Shown: positions 22,750 through 34,281, counted from the stretch's first letter. The stretch: 64,000 bases of DNA from Chrysopilus asiliformis (GCA_964034945.1 OZ035962.1:46904386-46968385), one strand, 5' to 3'. Program-made: numbers and translations. The notes: generated by a model from the letters alone, not told the origin.

Positions 22750-23016
22750 AAAAATAAAAAAATAAATTTTAAAAAAGCTTTTATTAAAAAAGAATGCACT
22801 AAAAAGAAAAAAATAATTTTCTGGACGCTGTGTATCACAAATATAAAAGCTTTTAAAAAGCGAGATAAATTTTTATTTTATTGTTTTATGCTTTATCTCG
22901 CTTTTTAAAAGCTTTTATATTTGTGATACACAGCGTCCAGAAAATTATTTTTTTCTTTTTAGTGCATTCTTTTTTAATAAAAGCTTTTTTAAAATTTTTT
23001 ATTTTATTTTTTTTAT
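22750..23016. repeat. Long hairpin (family H relative)
   Basis: Arms of about 110 bases pair almost perfectly. Left: GCACTAAAAAGAAAAAAATA, CTGGACGCTGTGTATCAC and AAAGCTTTTAAAAAGCGAGA. The loop is about 22884-22905, and the right arm is the reverse complement. The AAAGAAAAAAATAATTT and TTTTTAGTGC motifs are shared with 16738-16929. Confidence 0.85.
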
Positions 23017-23039
23017 TTTGTTCTTTTTAGTCTTCGAAT

Positions 23040-23440
23040 ATATATCCTTACATTTGAGATGTCCTTACAGGCTTTTTAACTTGAGAATCGTATTCAGCGA
23101 CCCCAAAAACCCCCAGAATAGATTTTTTTTCCGGAAAATTTGGAGAAAGGGATAATCATGTTATCCTTTCAGGACCTTCCGTTATTCTTACTGACTTTTT
23201 AATGACAGATTCGGATTCAGCGACCCCAAAAACCCCCAGGATAGATTTTTTTCCGGAAAATTTAGAGAAAAGGATAATCACGTTATCCTTACAGGACCTT
23301 CCGTTATCCTTACTGACTTTTTAATGACAGATTCGGATTCAGCGACCCCAAAAACCCCCAGAATAGATTTTTTTTCCGGAAAATTTGGAGAAAAGGATAA
23401 TCACGTTATCCTTACAGGACCTTCCGTTATCCTTACAAGG
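23040..23440 (+). repeat. Helitron-type minisatellite, three units of about 121 bp
   Basis: Units contain AGCGACCCCAAAAACCCCC, TTCCGGAAAATTTGGAGAAA and GTTATCCTTACAGGACCTTC. They are in the opposite orientation to the array at 23740-25010. Confidence 0.8.
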
Positions 23441-23599
23441 ACGAAGTTGTGAAAATATTGTATTGTCATCGGACTTATATAAGTGTGCAAAATTCCAAGT
23501 CAATCGGACAAGTGGAAGTGGGTCAAAATTGGGTTGCAAGATTTGATCTGACAGACAGACAAACAGACACGAAGGCAAGCTAAATAAAAGCTTTTAAAA

Positions 23600-25012
23600 A
23601 TGGATGTTTGTCTGTTGGTTTGTCTGTCCGTTTGAGATTACAAAACTTAAAAACTACTGGAACGATTTTGACGCGGTTTTTTGCAAATGATCTGCGTTGC
23701 CAGGAGCAGGTTTTTAGCTATGTTAGATGTTAGATTTTAATTCGAAACCGAAGGTCCTTTAAGGATAACGGAAGTATCCTGTTTCCCATTTTTCTCCGGA
23801 AAAATTGCCATTATGGGGTTTTTGGTGTCGCTGATCACGAATCCGGTGTTGGAATTTCAAAATTCAAAACGGAAGGTCCTGTAAGGATAACGGAAATATC
23901 CTTTTTCCCATTTTTCCCCGGAAAAATTGCCATTGTGGGGTTTTTGGGGTCGCTGATCACGAATCCGGTATTAGATTTTCAAAATTCGAAACGGAAGGTC
24001 CTGTAAGGATAACGCAAATATCCTTTTTCCAGTTTTTCCTGAGAAAAATTTGCATTATAGGGTTTTTGGGGTCGCTGATCACGAATCCGGTATTAGATTT
24101 TCAAAATTCTAACCGTAAAGTCCTGTAAGGATAACGCAAATGTCCTTTTTCCCATTTTTTCCCGGAAAAATTGCCATTATGGGGTTTTTGGGGTCGCTGA
24201 TCATGAATCCGGTATTAGATTTTCAAAATTCTAACCGTAAAGTCCTGTAAGGATAACGCAAATGTCCTTTTTCAAATTTTCTCCGGAGAGATTGGTATTA
24301 TGGGGTTTTTGGGGTCGCTGATCACGAATCCGGTGTTGGAATTTCAAAATTCGAAACGGAAGGTCCTGTAAGTATAACGCAAATATCCTTTTTCCCATTT
24401 TTCCCCGGGAAAATTGGCATTATGTTTGAGATCGCTTAACACGAATCCGATATTAGATTTTCAAAATTCGACACGAAAGGTTCTGTAAGGATAAATATCC
24501 TTTTTCCCGTTTTTCCCCGGAAAAATCGGCATAAGGGGGTTTTTGGGGTCGCTGATCAGTCCGGTGTTGGAATTTCAAAATTCGAAAGGGAAGGTCCTGT
24601 AAGGATAACGAAAATATCCTTTTTCCCAATTTCTCCCGGGAAAATAGCCATTATGGGGTTTTTGGGGTCGCTGATCACGAATCCGGTGTTGGAATTTCAA
24701 AATTCGAAACGGAAGGTCCTGTAAGGAAAACGCAAATATCCGTTTTCTAATTTTGTCTCCGAAAAACTGGCTGTAGGGTGTTTCCGTGGTCGCTGATCAC
24801 GAGCTGGCTGTTGGAATTTGAAAATTCTAAACGGAAAGTCCTGGAAGGATAACGCAAATCTCCTTTTTCCTATTTTTCCCCGGAAAATTGGCATTATAGG
24901 GTATTTGGGGTCACTAATTACGAATCTGGTGTTGGAATTTCAAAATTCGGAACAGAAGGTCCTGTAAGGTAACGCAAATATCCTTTTTCCCGTTTTTCCC
25001 CGGAAAAATCGT
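23600..25012 (+). mobile_element. Helitron with expanded minisatellite array
   Basis: The start resembles the insect Helitron 5' segment (AATGGATGTTTGTCTG, then TACAAAACTTAAAAACTACT). From about 23740 eleven or so head-to-tail units of 110-120 bp follow, each with GGGTCGCTGATCACGAATCC, GGAAGGTCCTGTAAGGATAA and CCTTTTTCCCATTTTTCCCC. No protein is encoded. The 3' terminus is not recognisable. The array ends at a short perfect hairpin. Confidence 0.7.
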
Positions 25013-25013
25013 C

Positions 25014-25060
25014 ATATACAGTATACTAGCAGACGAAGGGTCTGCTAGTATACTGTATAT
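25014..25060. repeat. Perfect 21-bp hairpin
   Basis: ATATACAGTATACTAGCAGA plus C, loop GAAGG (25035-25039), then its exact reverse complement. It sits at the end of the Helitron array. Confidence 0.9.
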
Positions 25061-25589
25061 CGGAATTCGAATGTTTTTAAAGTAGGGGAGACTGGGGTAT
25101 CCTGGACCACGGGGAATTGCGGACCAGCGTCATTTTTTTTCCCCTAGTAGTGGTTGGTAGCTGCAAATAACTGAAATCAGTTTGCCTCATGTTAAGCTAA
25201 TTTTCCTAACAGTACTCGACTTGTGTATACGCACTATCACCTCGCTTCGATAGCAAATAGAAAAGTGATACTTTGAAATTTTTTTTTTCACTTTGTGTTT
25301 CGCTTAATTTTAACCACATTTTTCGAGAATCAACTCAAGTAAATATATTGATAATATTCGCGGAGCCTTAAGCATTCGACACTGACAAGAAATTTTGCAT
25401 GAAGTTTGCATTGTGTTACTAATAGCTGCCATATTGTAAAAAAGAGCATTCGGGGAATTGTGGACCACTTTTGTCGGGGAATTATGGACCACTCAATTCT
25501 TGACATTTGACAAGCAAACTTCGTGTATTTGATGCATATAAGTGTTATTTCATGCAAAAACACAGCATTAGATTTTCGGCAATCATACT

Positions 25590-25979
25590 AATACATACAT
25601 ATATACAAATGAGTTGGTGTCTGTCTGTCTGTCTGTCTGTTCCTCTTTCACGCGAAAACGGCTGAACCGCTTGACTTGAAATTTGGCATGAGTGTCTGTG
25701 GTAGTTCTGGCTCCAACATAGGCATACGGAAAAGTAGCGCGAGGGGTGGGGGGAGTAAGGGGAGGGGGTAAAGTGATCTCGAAACTTAGCTCTTCCTCTA
25801 TGTTACCCTTTCGCGAGGAAACTACCGAGCCGATTGGCCTGAAATTTGGCATAGATGTTCGTCGTGGATCCAGCCCCAACATAGACCCATTAAAAAGTTT
25901 TTAAGTTCTTTCCGGTTTTCTTCGTATTCTAAAATTTAGACAAAAAGCTTAACCCGGCAACGACGGGTATACAAGCTAG
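25590..25979 (+). mobile_element. Short non-autonomous Helitron
   Basis: Begins in an ATACATATATACAAATGAG stretch followed by (TGTC)n. Two diverged units of CTGAAATTTGGCAT follow. It ends with a hairpin ACCCGGCAACGACGGGT (5-bp stem), then ATACAAG and CTAG (25976-25979) before a T, as expected for a Helitron 3' end. Confidence 0.7.
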
Positions 25980-25981
25980 TT

Positions 25982-26320
25982 TCTAAATCGGCCGTTTTGA
26001 CATCGCCAGAGGATGTAAATGACCTTCGTGAGGAGGCTGATATGAAGCGAAAGAGATTGGAGAGAAAAGGTGATAAACCATAATCGAAAAAGCAAAAAGA
26101 TCGTGTCAAATCGAAGACATCACAGAAGAAACAACCATCTTCAACCTATTGTGAGGTGGAAGAATACATCGATTTCTGCATAATTTGTAAGAAAAATATG
26201 CCAAAAAAAATGAACCGCCAAAATACCATCCATTGCAACGTGTGCGATCGGGCTGTTCACTTGGGATGCTCTGGAATGACTGCAAGTTACTGGACTTGCG
26301 AACATTGCGTTTCGGACTGA
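25982..26320 (+). pseudogene. Pogo-like transposase C-terminal end (C1)
   Basis: Encodes SKSAVLTSPEDVNDLREEAD, a basic Lys/Arg stretch, then a cysteine-rich ending: CIICKKNMPKKM, CNVCDRAVHLGC and WTCEHCVSD, closing at TGA 26318-26320. The Cys/His spacing resembles a PHD-type zinc fold found at the C-terminus of insect pogo/Tigger transposases. One internal TAA lies in the basic stretch, where copy C2 has TTA. The catalytic domain is missing, so only the tail is left. Confidence 0.7.
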
Positions 26321-26654
26321 TTTTCATTGCAATTTTTCACTTAATTTCACTTTGTCTGTTATATAATAAATATATGAATCAAAAAAAAAAGTTTGTCTAT
26401 CACATTTTTCCATTTTTAATCGATTTAAAAAGTGGTCCACAATACCCCGAGATTTTTCAAAATCGCAAAAACGCCATTTTTGCGCCAACTGATAAAACTT
26501 GTATAATTTAATACAATTTGACCGAACTGCTGTGACCCAAAGAGAGGTTATTTATCGTACTACAAATTCAAGCTTTGAAATTTTCAGAAAAAGTTATTTT
26601 TTTGCGAGTTTTTAGCCAAAATGAAAATGCGGTCCAGAACACCCCAGTCTCCCC

Positions 26655-27486
26655 TACATATTTAAGTGCATATTTTGCCACTTTTAGTGCATATTATATG
26701 CGTATATTTCGCCTTTATTAGTGCATATTTTTGGCAGCCCTAGTGATCAGTATGGGGAAAAGGATATTTGCGGTATCCTTACAGGAACTTCCGTTTCTAA
26801 TTCTGAAAATCTAACAGATTCGTGACCAGCGACCCCGAAAACCCCCTTATGCCATTTTCCCCGGGAAAAGCGGGAAAATAGGGTTTTGGATGAGTCAGTC
26901 AGTCAGTCAGTCAGTCAATCAGATAAAACGATTTTATATATATAAATTGTGACGTTTGTTGTGACGTGGTGTGCTATTTTCGAGCGCTAAAACTTAGGAC
27001 CCGAGATTAATGCAGCCGTTAAAAAAAACACTTCGCTGAATTCTAGCATATTCAGCGAAGCTCTTTTTGCGATGTGTTGGTTTGCGTCTATATTCATTGC
27101 ATCTTGCACAGTTCAAGGCAGGCATATACTTCAATTTTAATCCTGGCCGATATTGGATGTTGAGTCACTAGCGTGCGATGCGAGAAACGTATCTTTTCTG
27201 ATCTTTAGTGGCCTTCAATGATGCACAGTCGGTAACAACTTTAAATGATTTTTCCAGAAGATAATATTTGAGTCATTTTACACTTTCAGGTATGAGGACA
27301 GCATGCTCTGATAGTTGATTTCTTAGCTGTTTAACGATTTCTTCTGCTCGATTCCTCAACTAAAGGTGACTTACATTCTCAAAATAATGTTTAGGGGCAA
27401 AGCAATGAGTGTGGAATGCTTTGTAAAACGCCGGAAGTACCTTGTCAGTCCGAGGAACTATTCCATTTCAGCAACCCTGTGGGGAA
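26655..27486. other. Helitron and tail fragments; no gene
   Basis: 26757-26885 is one Helitron minisatellite unit. 26886-26945 is the GAGTCAGTCAGTCAGTC tail also seen near 15600. A small hairpin, CTTCGCTGAAT / ATTCAGCGAAG with an 8-base loop, lies at 27031-27060. The rest is unassigned. Confidence 0.5.
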
Positions 27487-27627
27487 CTGTAGTGTGCTAG
27501 AGGGACAGTCACCCTACTTGGTACGAGGAACAAGCAGCCATGACGATCGTGGTCAAAAACAATGGGTCAAGTTACAATTGTTCGGTATTCAATACCTTTG
27601 ACTTTACCAGTCCTGTTATCGATTAGA
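27487..27627 (+). repeat. Displaced copy of gypsy-2 3' noncoding segment
   Basis: About 140 bases starting CTGTAGTGTGCTAG, matching 28044-28184 with an offset of 557. It is joined at a shared GATTAGA directly to the integrase tail, so this noncoding piece precedes the coding piece it normally follows. Confidence 0.85.
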
Positions 27628-27918
27628 TTAGAAGAAGCTCAACAGCGAAGCCGTCACGCGTACAATCTAAGAGCTCGGAAAATTTCATTCTCTCCCGGAC
27701 AGATGATGTATCGGAGGAACTTCGTACAGAGTGACGCTTCAAAAGGGATTAATTCAAAGTTCGCAAAAAAATATCTTCTTTCGAAAATTGTAAGAAAGGT
27801 GGCCAGAAATATGTATGAAGTTGAAGACAACATCGGTAAATCCCTCGGGATTTACCATGCCAAGAACCTCAAGCCGCAGGCGGTGTTGGATTCAACTCAT
27901 GCACCTTGCCCAGATTAA
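27626..27918 (+). pseudogene. gypsy integrase C-terminal segment (upstream copy)
   Basis: Encodes LEEAQQRSRHAYNLRARK, then FSPGQMMYRRNFVQ and GIYHAKNLKPQAVLDS, ending with a stop at 27916-27918. This is the C-terminal DNA-binding region of a Ty3/gypsy integrase. It is almost identical to 39555-39847, with no indel, at a constant offset of 11,929. Nothing upstream of it is pol, so it is the stump of a second gypsy copy that lay head-to-tail with gypsy-2. Confidence 0.85.
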
Positions 27919-29008
27919 GACCTGATCTCAGGCGTAAACGAGCCCCACGTTATCGTGAATTGCCCCTACTTCAGCAAAAGACCACTAGCTTTCTTTTTCA
28001 TAATCATTTCAAATTTTCCGTGAAAACTTTAAATGAATATGCCCTGTAGTGTGCTAGTGGGACAGTCACCCTACTTGGTACGAGGAACAAGCAGCCATGA
28101 CGATCGTGGTCAAAAACAATGGGTCAAGTTACAATTGTTCGGTATTCAATACCTTTGACTTTACCAGTCCTGTTATCGATTAGAAATCGGTACAGTTCAA
28201 CAGTCTAAAAAAATCCATCAAGTGGCTACACTTTTTTTGATTTTTTTACCCGCCAACCATGTGGGAAACGTTTAATTACATATTTTAATAACGCCTAGTA
28301 GGCTAAATAAATTATATAGTGAACATATTTAAAAATTTAAAACGCACTTTTGCCGGTAGTTTGTTTGAGGAAAATAATACGAGGTAATTCATGCAAAAGT
28401 TTAGAGTAGTTTAGAAGGTTACAAAAAAAATTTAAGTATAGTGTTTCCAATCGATCATCTAAAGATCGAACCGGTGAAAGTGCACACGCTTTTACTTTTA
28501 TTGTTTAAATAAAAGGCGCTGACTCTAAGAGACTCTTAGAAGTCGTGAACGCACAGAAATTTACCTGAGCCACGGAATTCATGGAGTTAATGAAACCTCT
28601 CGGTACCTGAAATTGGACACACAGGATACATACCAGTTGTCAGTATTAGGCAGAGACAAGAGGAGGGATTTTCTTCCAATCCGGAAACCAGAGAAGTTTC
28701 GAAAGGGTATATAGTTGAGGTTATCTGAGCACATGGCGGAAGACCGATCATCGAGGGAGCAAGATTAGGAGTTTTCCCCAGTATTATAAACACAAATAAG
28801 TTTTTAAGGATTCAGATACTCGAAGGGAAGTAAAAATTTCTAATTAACAGACATTAAAGCGGAATTTCCCACATGCATAACTTTTCTTTAAAAATTTTAG
28901 CTAGCCATTACTTCGAGGAGTCAAGGATGTGCACGTCGCTGGCTGCAACGAAGATTTTCATAAACGATCGCGACTCCTAAATAAAAGGTGAACTTTTCAA
29001 AAAAAATA
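27919..29008 (+). other. gypsy-2 family 3' noncoding region (upstream copy)
   Basis: No gene. It follows the integrase stop and matches 39848-40946 almost base for base. It ends in AAAAAGGGG (about 29000-29008), a purine-rich tract that could prime plus-strand synthesis just before an LTR starting TGAGTACC. Confidence 0.65.
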
Positions 29009-29862
29009 GTAAAAAGGGGTGAGTACCTTTTAGGTTTTTTATTAAAGTTGTGCATACAGGAAATTTTAATGAAGAGATTTCGTGGAAATCAATTTCAAAG
29101 ATTTCTATAAATTATTCGAATTAAAGCGAATTTGGTGACCCACTGTGAGAACATGAAAGCTTATTTGTGGTAGATTTCCCATTGGTTCAAGTCTTAGATG
29201 GAGTTCGGTTAGAACATTTGATCTGGAAGGTTATTTTGTGCCTGTGCTTTACAGTCAACTACCTATTTATTAGACATTAAGGCAAACTAAAGAATTTATG
29301 TTAGATTTTAAAGTTAGTAAAGTTTTGTTAACAGTTAAATTGTTAGTGTCGATTTATGTAAACTCAATCAAAATAATAATTAATATAGAGTTTTAAAAAG
29401 AAAATATACAAATAAAAATTTTTGGCTTAAATTTTTGGGCTTTCGATTAAATGGTTTTCATTTTCACGTAACCACGTGTATTATTTAAATTTTATTTCTT
29501 TTGGTGTAAATGGGAGAATCTTGGGTTTCAATTTACGGAATGGAGAGAAACTTCAACAAGTATTAAGGGAAAAGAAAGGGGGCTGAGCGATGAAGGGGTA
29601 AGGAGAGGAGTTGCGATTGTCGGACTAGTCGAGCGTCATCCCGGGTAGTAATTATGGAATTTTGGATTCGTGGTATTTAACGTAGGATGAAATATATTTT
29701 TTTGGCACGTACTGCTGTTAGTGTTCACCATTCCTGTGGATCCAAGAACCCACCCAGGGTCCAGGGTCCAGAGGATGGTCAGGGTCGGGGCACTCCTTTG
29801 AATATAGGACAAGCATGCCCCAATATCCTGTTTGCTGATCTATAAGCAAGGACAACATAACA
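29009..29862 (+). repeat. Probable 5' LTR of gypsy-2 (shared with the upstream copy)
   Basis: Bounded on the left by a purine tract and TGAGTACCTTTTAGG, and on the right by ACAACATAACA two bases before the primer binding site. That gives about 850 bases. The matching 3' LTR retains only its first 86 bases (40947-41032), so the boundaries rest on flanking signals, not on a full LTR pair. Confidence 0.5.
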
Positions 29863-29864
29863 GG

Positions 29865-29877
29865 TGGCGCCCAACGT
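29865..29877 (+). promoter_or_regulatory. Retrotransposon primer binding site (gypsy-2)
   Basis: TGGCGCCCAACGT, identical over this length to lysine-tRNA-type primer binding sites. Confidence 0.65.
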
Positions 29878-30300
29878 ATGCTAGTACTGCTTTTTAATGT
29901 TCGGTTTAATTTTCTATTTTCAAGTTTCAATTACAGTTTATGACAGACTTACAGTAGGGTATCAATTTCTTATCCTGATAATTCGAGCCAGTGAATTGGA
30001 TGATCCGATTACTGTTGTCGAGGAATTGATAATTTACAAATTATAAAATTGATCGGCACTTGGTGGTGAACTCGAGGTTGCGAAAGTGAGCATCGATTGT
30101 CACACAGGAGAGATCAATGTTTATCATGACGGGTATATTTTCAGAAGGCTTGTATGAGAGATTCTCTTAACAATTGCCCAGAAAATTTGCCTGGCTAAAA
30201 TAAATTTACAAGATAGGAGACTATTGCAGATGAAGACGATTCATCTCTATATTGCTGCATCTATAAAGTAACGTAAAAAAAATAATTTTTTTTGTTTATA

Positions 30301-31605
30301 AAGGGTGGTTAAATTTTAAGGGCCGATGTTGATTTTGAATAAAACACGAATTATTTAGGAAATTATTGTCATTTCTTTTTATTATGATAATATTGCTATG
30401 GTTCAATTATGTATGGAACAAAATATCGGCCAAATGGCCGCCGCGACCTCGGCGGCACACCTCCATCCGATGGTCCAAATTTTCGATGACGCTGAGGCAT
30501 AATTGAGGTTCTATGCCGTTAATGTGCCGAATTATCTCATCCTTTAGCTATTGAATTGTTGCTGGCTTATCGACGTACACCTTTTCTTTCAAATAACTCC
30601 AAAGAAAGAAGTCCAACGGTGTCAAATCACATGATCTTGGCGGCCAATTGACATCGCCACCACGTGAGATAACACGGCCATTAAATTTGTCGCGCAAAAG
30701 AGCGATTGTTTCGGTAGCTGTGTGGCAAGTGGCACCGTCCTGTTGAAACCACATATCGTCCACATCCATATCTTCCAATTCGGGCCATAACAAGTTCGTT
30801 ATCATCTCACGATAGCGAACACCATTCACAGTAACTGCCTGACCGGCCTCATTTTGGAAAAAATACGGTCCGATGATGCCGCCAGCCCATAAACCGCACC
30901 AAACAGTCACTCTTTGTGGGTGCATTGGTTTTTCGACAATCACTCTTGGATTATCATTCGCCCAAATGCGGCTGTTCTGCTTATTGACGAATCCACTGAG
31001 GTGAAAATGTGCCTCATCACTGAAGATGATTTTCTTCGAAAATTGATCATCCACTGTTGCCATTTCTTGCCACCATTCTGACCATTGACGATGCTTGAAA
31101 TGGTCAAGAGGCTTTAGTTCTTGAGTCAATTGCACCTTGTAAGCGTGTAAATGCAAGTCTTTATGCATAATGTTCATCAACGACGAGCATGGGAGGTGCA
31201 ATTGTTGGGCACGACGACGAGTTGAGGTGGACGGCTCTTCAGCCACACTATCGCGAACAGCAGCAATATTTTCTGCAGTACGAGCTGTACGAGCATGCAC
31301 TGGTGTTTTCACATCTCCTACAGACCCGGTTTGCTCAAACTTTTGCACGATTTTTCCGATTGTACGCACATTTGGACGATTAAATTGACCGAAAAAATCA
31401 CGAAGTGCACGATATGCATTTTGATTTGAACGCCCATTTTCATAATAAGCCTGAATAACTTTAACGCGTTGCTCGATTGTGTATCTTTCCATGGTTCAAA
31501 TTGAGTTAGTCTGAAATTGAGAAATGTCAAATGAAATGCAGAAAAAAACTTGACGTTTAGGTGTGGTTCACATTCAACATCGGTCCTTAAAATTTAACCA
31601 CCCTT
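30301..31605 (-). mobile_element. Mariner-type element (DD41D), copy 1
   Basis: 1,305 bp with inverted ends AAGGGTGGTTAAATTTTAAG, flanked by TA (30299-30300 and 31606-31607). Same length and about 99% the same sequence as 59352-60656. Inserted in the gypsy-2 leader. Confidence 0.9.
30407..31492 (-). pseudogene. DD41D mariner transposase, one nonsense codon
   Basis: Reads from ATG at 31492 for 314 residues and stops at TAG (30548-30550), where copy 2 has GAG for Glu315. Downstream the frame would continue to 30407. Relative to copy 2 there are five further amino-acid differences (at residues 134, 200, 269, 288 and 299); one of them, Cys288, lies in the block before the third catalytic residue. 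The helix-turn-helix N-terminus and all three catalytic aspartates are upstream of the stop. The lost 47 residues are the C-terminal tail, so activity is doubtful rather than excluded. It encodes an enzyme that cuts and pastes the element at TA sites. Confidence 0.9.
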
Positions 31606-32041
31606 TAGATACATGACGTTCGACGGCCGAGTAGTGATTCTTTTACTTACTATTGTTCAGTCCCCGATTATTATGATAGAAAAAAAATAAGAATATAAAT
31701 ATTGATTTTTCTGAGAAAGAAAAATTTTATATAGTTTATTCGTAAGGTATTTATTTAGTACATTCATATTGGTGTAGCTATAGTTATAGTTTCCTTTTTT
31801 AGAAATAAGAAAATTTATAAATATTTATAGTCGTTAGTTGTTTAAAATTTGTTTGATAAGTCTATATTTTTCTCATAATTATTATTTCAATTTTGTCACT
31901 CCTTGGCGGAGATATTAAAAATTAAGTAGTTTTTGTTGATATCAATCTCAAAAAAAAACGCCAAATAACAGCAAGGATACTGGTGCAGTTGCTAAACCAA
32001 TCATTGACCGTAAAGGAAGTCAAGCGGAAGCATCGTCTGTA

Positions 32042-34240
32042 ATGACGCGATCACAAGCCAAAGGTCGAGGCGGAGCCGTTCCTAAAAATTTATCACATCA
32101 CTATAGTCCTTTTGTTACCCAGAGTCGTATTCTCCGGACACCAGGAAGAGAAAAACAGAGAGAGGCAAGAAAGGAGGCGGCAGATTTAATAAATGAACTA
32201 GATCCCGACTCAATGGTAAATAATTCAAGGATACAGTTTGAAGATAGATCGTCTGAAGCATGGATGAATCCGAGTCTGTTGAATTTAACTGGTCGTACAT
32301 CGTCGATTACCAATCTACTAGATCCTGATTGTCGAAGGAATGATCATACTCAAAAGATAGATCGACGAATGCATGAGTATATAAAGGAAGTTGTGAAAGT
32401 AACGGTGGGAGTAGAACAGGCGGCTGCAATGAGGAATGCTACGGAACAAATGGAGTCGACAATCCGCACACTTTTTGAAGAATTGAGGTCGGAGGTAGTA
32501 GAAATAGGATCCACCTGGAAGACGCAAGTCTCGGCGAAAATCTCAAAGATCAAACAAAGACAATATTCAAGACAGAACGAATACAGGCGAGACTGAGAAG
32601 TTGGAAGGAGCTGTGGGATTTTCAGGACCCAGTCACCGAGTGAATTTAGATGCCATAGAACAACTGAGACAAGAATCCTGGAGAGCCCGGTCTGGGAATA
32701 AGAACTGGAGGTCAAGTTAAAACTACAGGAACCATTCCAAACCCCCGAATAGGCCACCAATCAATTTAGATCAAATTCAGCCTAATCAGATATCTGTGGG
32801 ATTTTCAGGACCCAGTAACCGAGTGAATTTAGATGCTATAGAACAACTGAGACAAGAATCCTGGAGAGCCCGGTCTGGGAATAAGAACTGAAGGTCAAGT
32901 CAAAACTACAGGAACCATTCCAAACCCCCGAATAGGCCACCAATCAATTTAGATCAAATTCAGCCTAATCAGATATCTGTGGGATTTTCAGGACCCAGTA
33001 ACCGAGTGAATTTAGATGCCATAGAACAACTGAGACAAGAATCCTGGAGAGCCCGGTCTGGGAATAAGAACTGGAGGTCAAGTCAAAACTACAGGAACCA
33101 TTCCAAACCCCCGAATAGGCCACCAATCAATTTAGATCAAATTCAGCCTAATCAGATATCGAATGGCAATTCCAGAAGTAATAACCCGAAGGTAAATAAC
33201 GACTTAGTAGTAGAATTCCAGCACTGGAATCTGGAAGGGTCTCAACCGCCACCATATAGATCACCCCTCAGTTCGAACCCTAATCGGTTAGAAAACAGTC
33301 AAAACCAAACAAGATCGAATAACAATTCATTCAATGATTCGGTCACTCATAAGTGTAGACTTGATCGATGGAATCTGAAGTTCGATGGTTCAGCCGAATT
33401 ATCAGTGGACGACTTTATTTACAGGGTTGAACGATTGACGGCTGTCTACGAATACTCAGAAAGACAATTGATGACTAACTTCCATGTCCTACTCAAAGCA
33501 CCGGCACAAGTTTGGTTTTGGGCGTTCATACGTCAACACCCAGAAGCTACGTGGATATCATTGAAGAGCGCAATATCGCTCAATATCGCTCACTCTTGAC
33601 GGATTATGACATTTTGAAAATATTAGTAGAGCGTCGGCAAGGTTTTAATGAATCTTTCGATGAATACTATAACAAGACAACTAAAGATGCAGCCAATCTC
33701 CAGATACCGGAACCAGACCTGATAAATATTATGAAACAGAACATTCAGGACAAACTCGCCATGTTGATTTTTGCTCAGCCGATCAGGACTCTAGAAGAAT
33801 TTAAAGATAGCGCAAGAAGAGCAGAGCTGTTTCTTAACAAGAGATACAGTCGGACCAACCGACCGCCATTCTCGATGCCATATAAACCTGTCCATGAAAT
33901 ATGCCCACTAGATATCTCTGGAGAGATGGACCAAGAAGAGATTTCAGCACGGGAAATTATGGAGATCCGACGACAACAGCAGGGGAACCAACAAATTTAC
34001 AAGTGTTGGAATTGAGGACCAGATGGACATACTTTCTACTATTGTCCTTCTAGAATGCGAAAGTTGTTTTGTTTCTTCTGTGGAAAACCCGAAGTAAATA
34101 CGATTACCTGTAATTGTAAAAAGGGAAACGGGATTCGTGACGAGACGAGGACGGGGGAATTTCGTCACCGAAACTCGAACCCCGATCAACAACAACATAA
34201 ACCTAAAAGAGTACTTACCCGGAATTACAGCTGCTAAAAA
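32042..34240 (+). pseudogene. gag: gypsy-2 gag, disrupted
   Basis: ATG 32042 opens a basic N-terminal region (MTRSQAKGRGGAVPKNL). Frames then change. 32611-33159 is a threefold in-frame repeat, and the capsid-like core starts near 33350 with SVDDFIYRVERL and LLKAPAQVWFWAFIR, matching gypsy-1 Gag. A 10-base tandem duplication (AATATCGCTC twice, near 33585) shifts the frame. The core resumes as YDILKILVERRQGF and IMKQNIQDKLAMLI. The first zinc knuckle has TGA in place of its second cysteine (34013-34015), and a second cysteine cluster, CFFCGKPEVNTITCNC, follows. Repeat units 1 and 2 also carry one stop each. Confidence 0.8.
32611..33159 (+). repeat. Three 183-bp in-frame tandem units inside gag
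   Basis: Units start at 32611, 32794 and 32977, each 61 codons (VGFSGPS-RVNLDAIEQLR... to ...NLDQIQPNQIS). They are almost identical. Unit 1 has TAA where unit 3 has CAA, and unit 2 has TGA where unit 3 has TGG. Unit 3 is open. Confidence 0.95.
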
Positions 34241-34281
34241 GAAACCCAAAGAATGATCATATCGAGCCTGAAAAGAAAACA

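Larger units (their letters stand above)
25085..26654 (+). mobile_element. Pogo/Tigger-like element, copy C1, deleted
   Basis: Ends GGGGAGACTGGGGTATCCTG and CCAGAACACCCCAGTCTCCC form inverted repeats of about 25 bases, flanked by TA (25083-25084 and 26655-26656). It carries the C-terminal cysteine-rich end of a transposase (25982-26320). The rest of the gene is gone and a Helitron occupies 25590-25979. Copy C2 at 43435-45498 is the same family. Confidence 0.8.

Noticed and set aside
23040..25012. CRISPR-like regular spacing of repeats
   Set aside because: Units are contiguous diverged minisatellites of 110-121 bp without unique spacers, in a eukaryotic Helitron context.
31170..31388. Plus-strand frames within both mariner copies (also 60221-60439)
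   Set aside because: Identical in both copies only because the elements are; antisense to transposase.
32101..32760. Minus-strand frames opposite gypsy-2 gag, up to 136 codons
   Set aside because: Shadows of the gag frame on the other strand.
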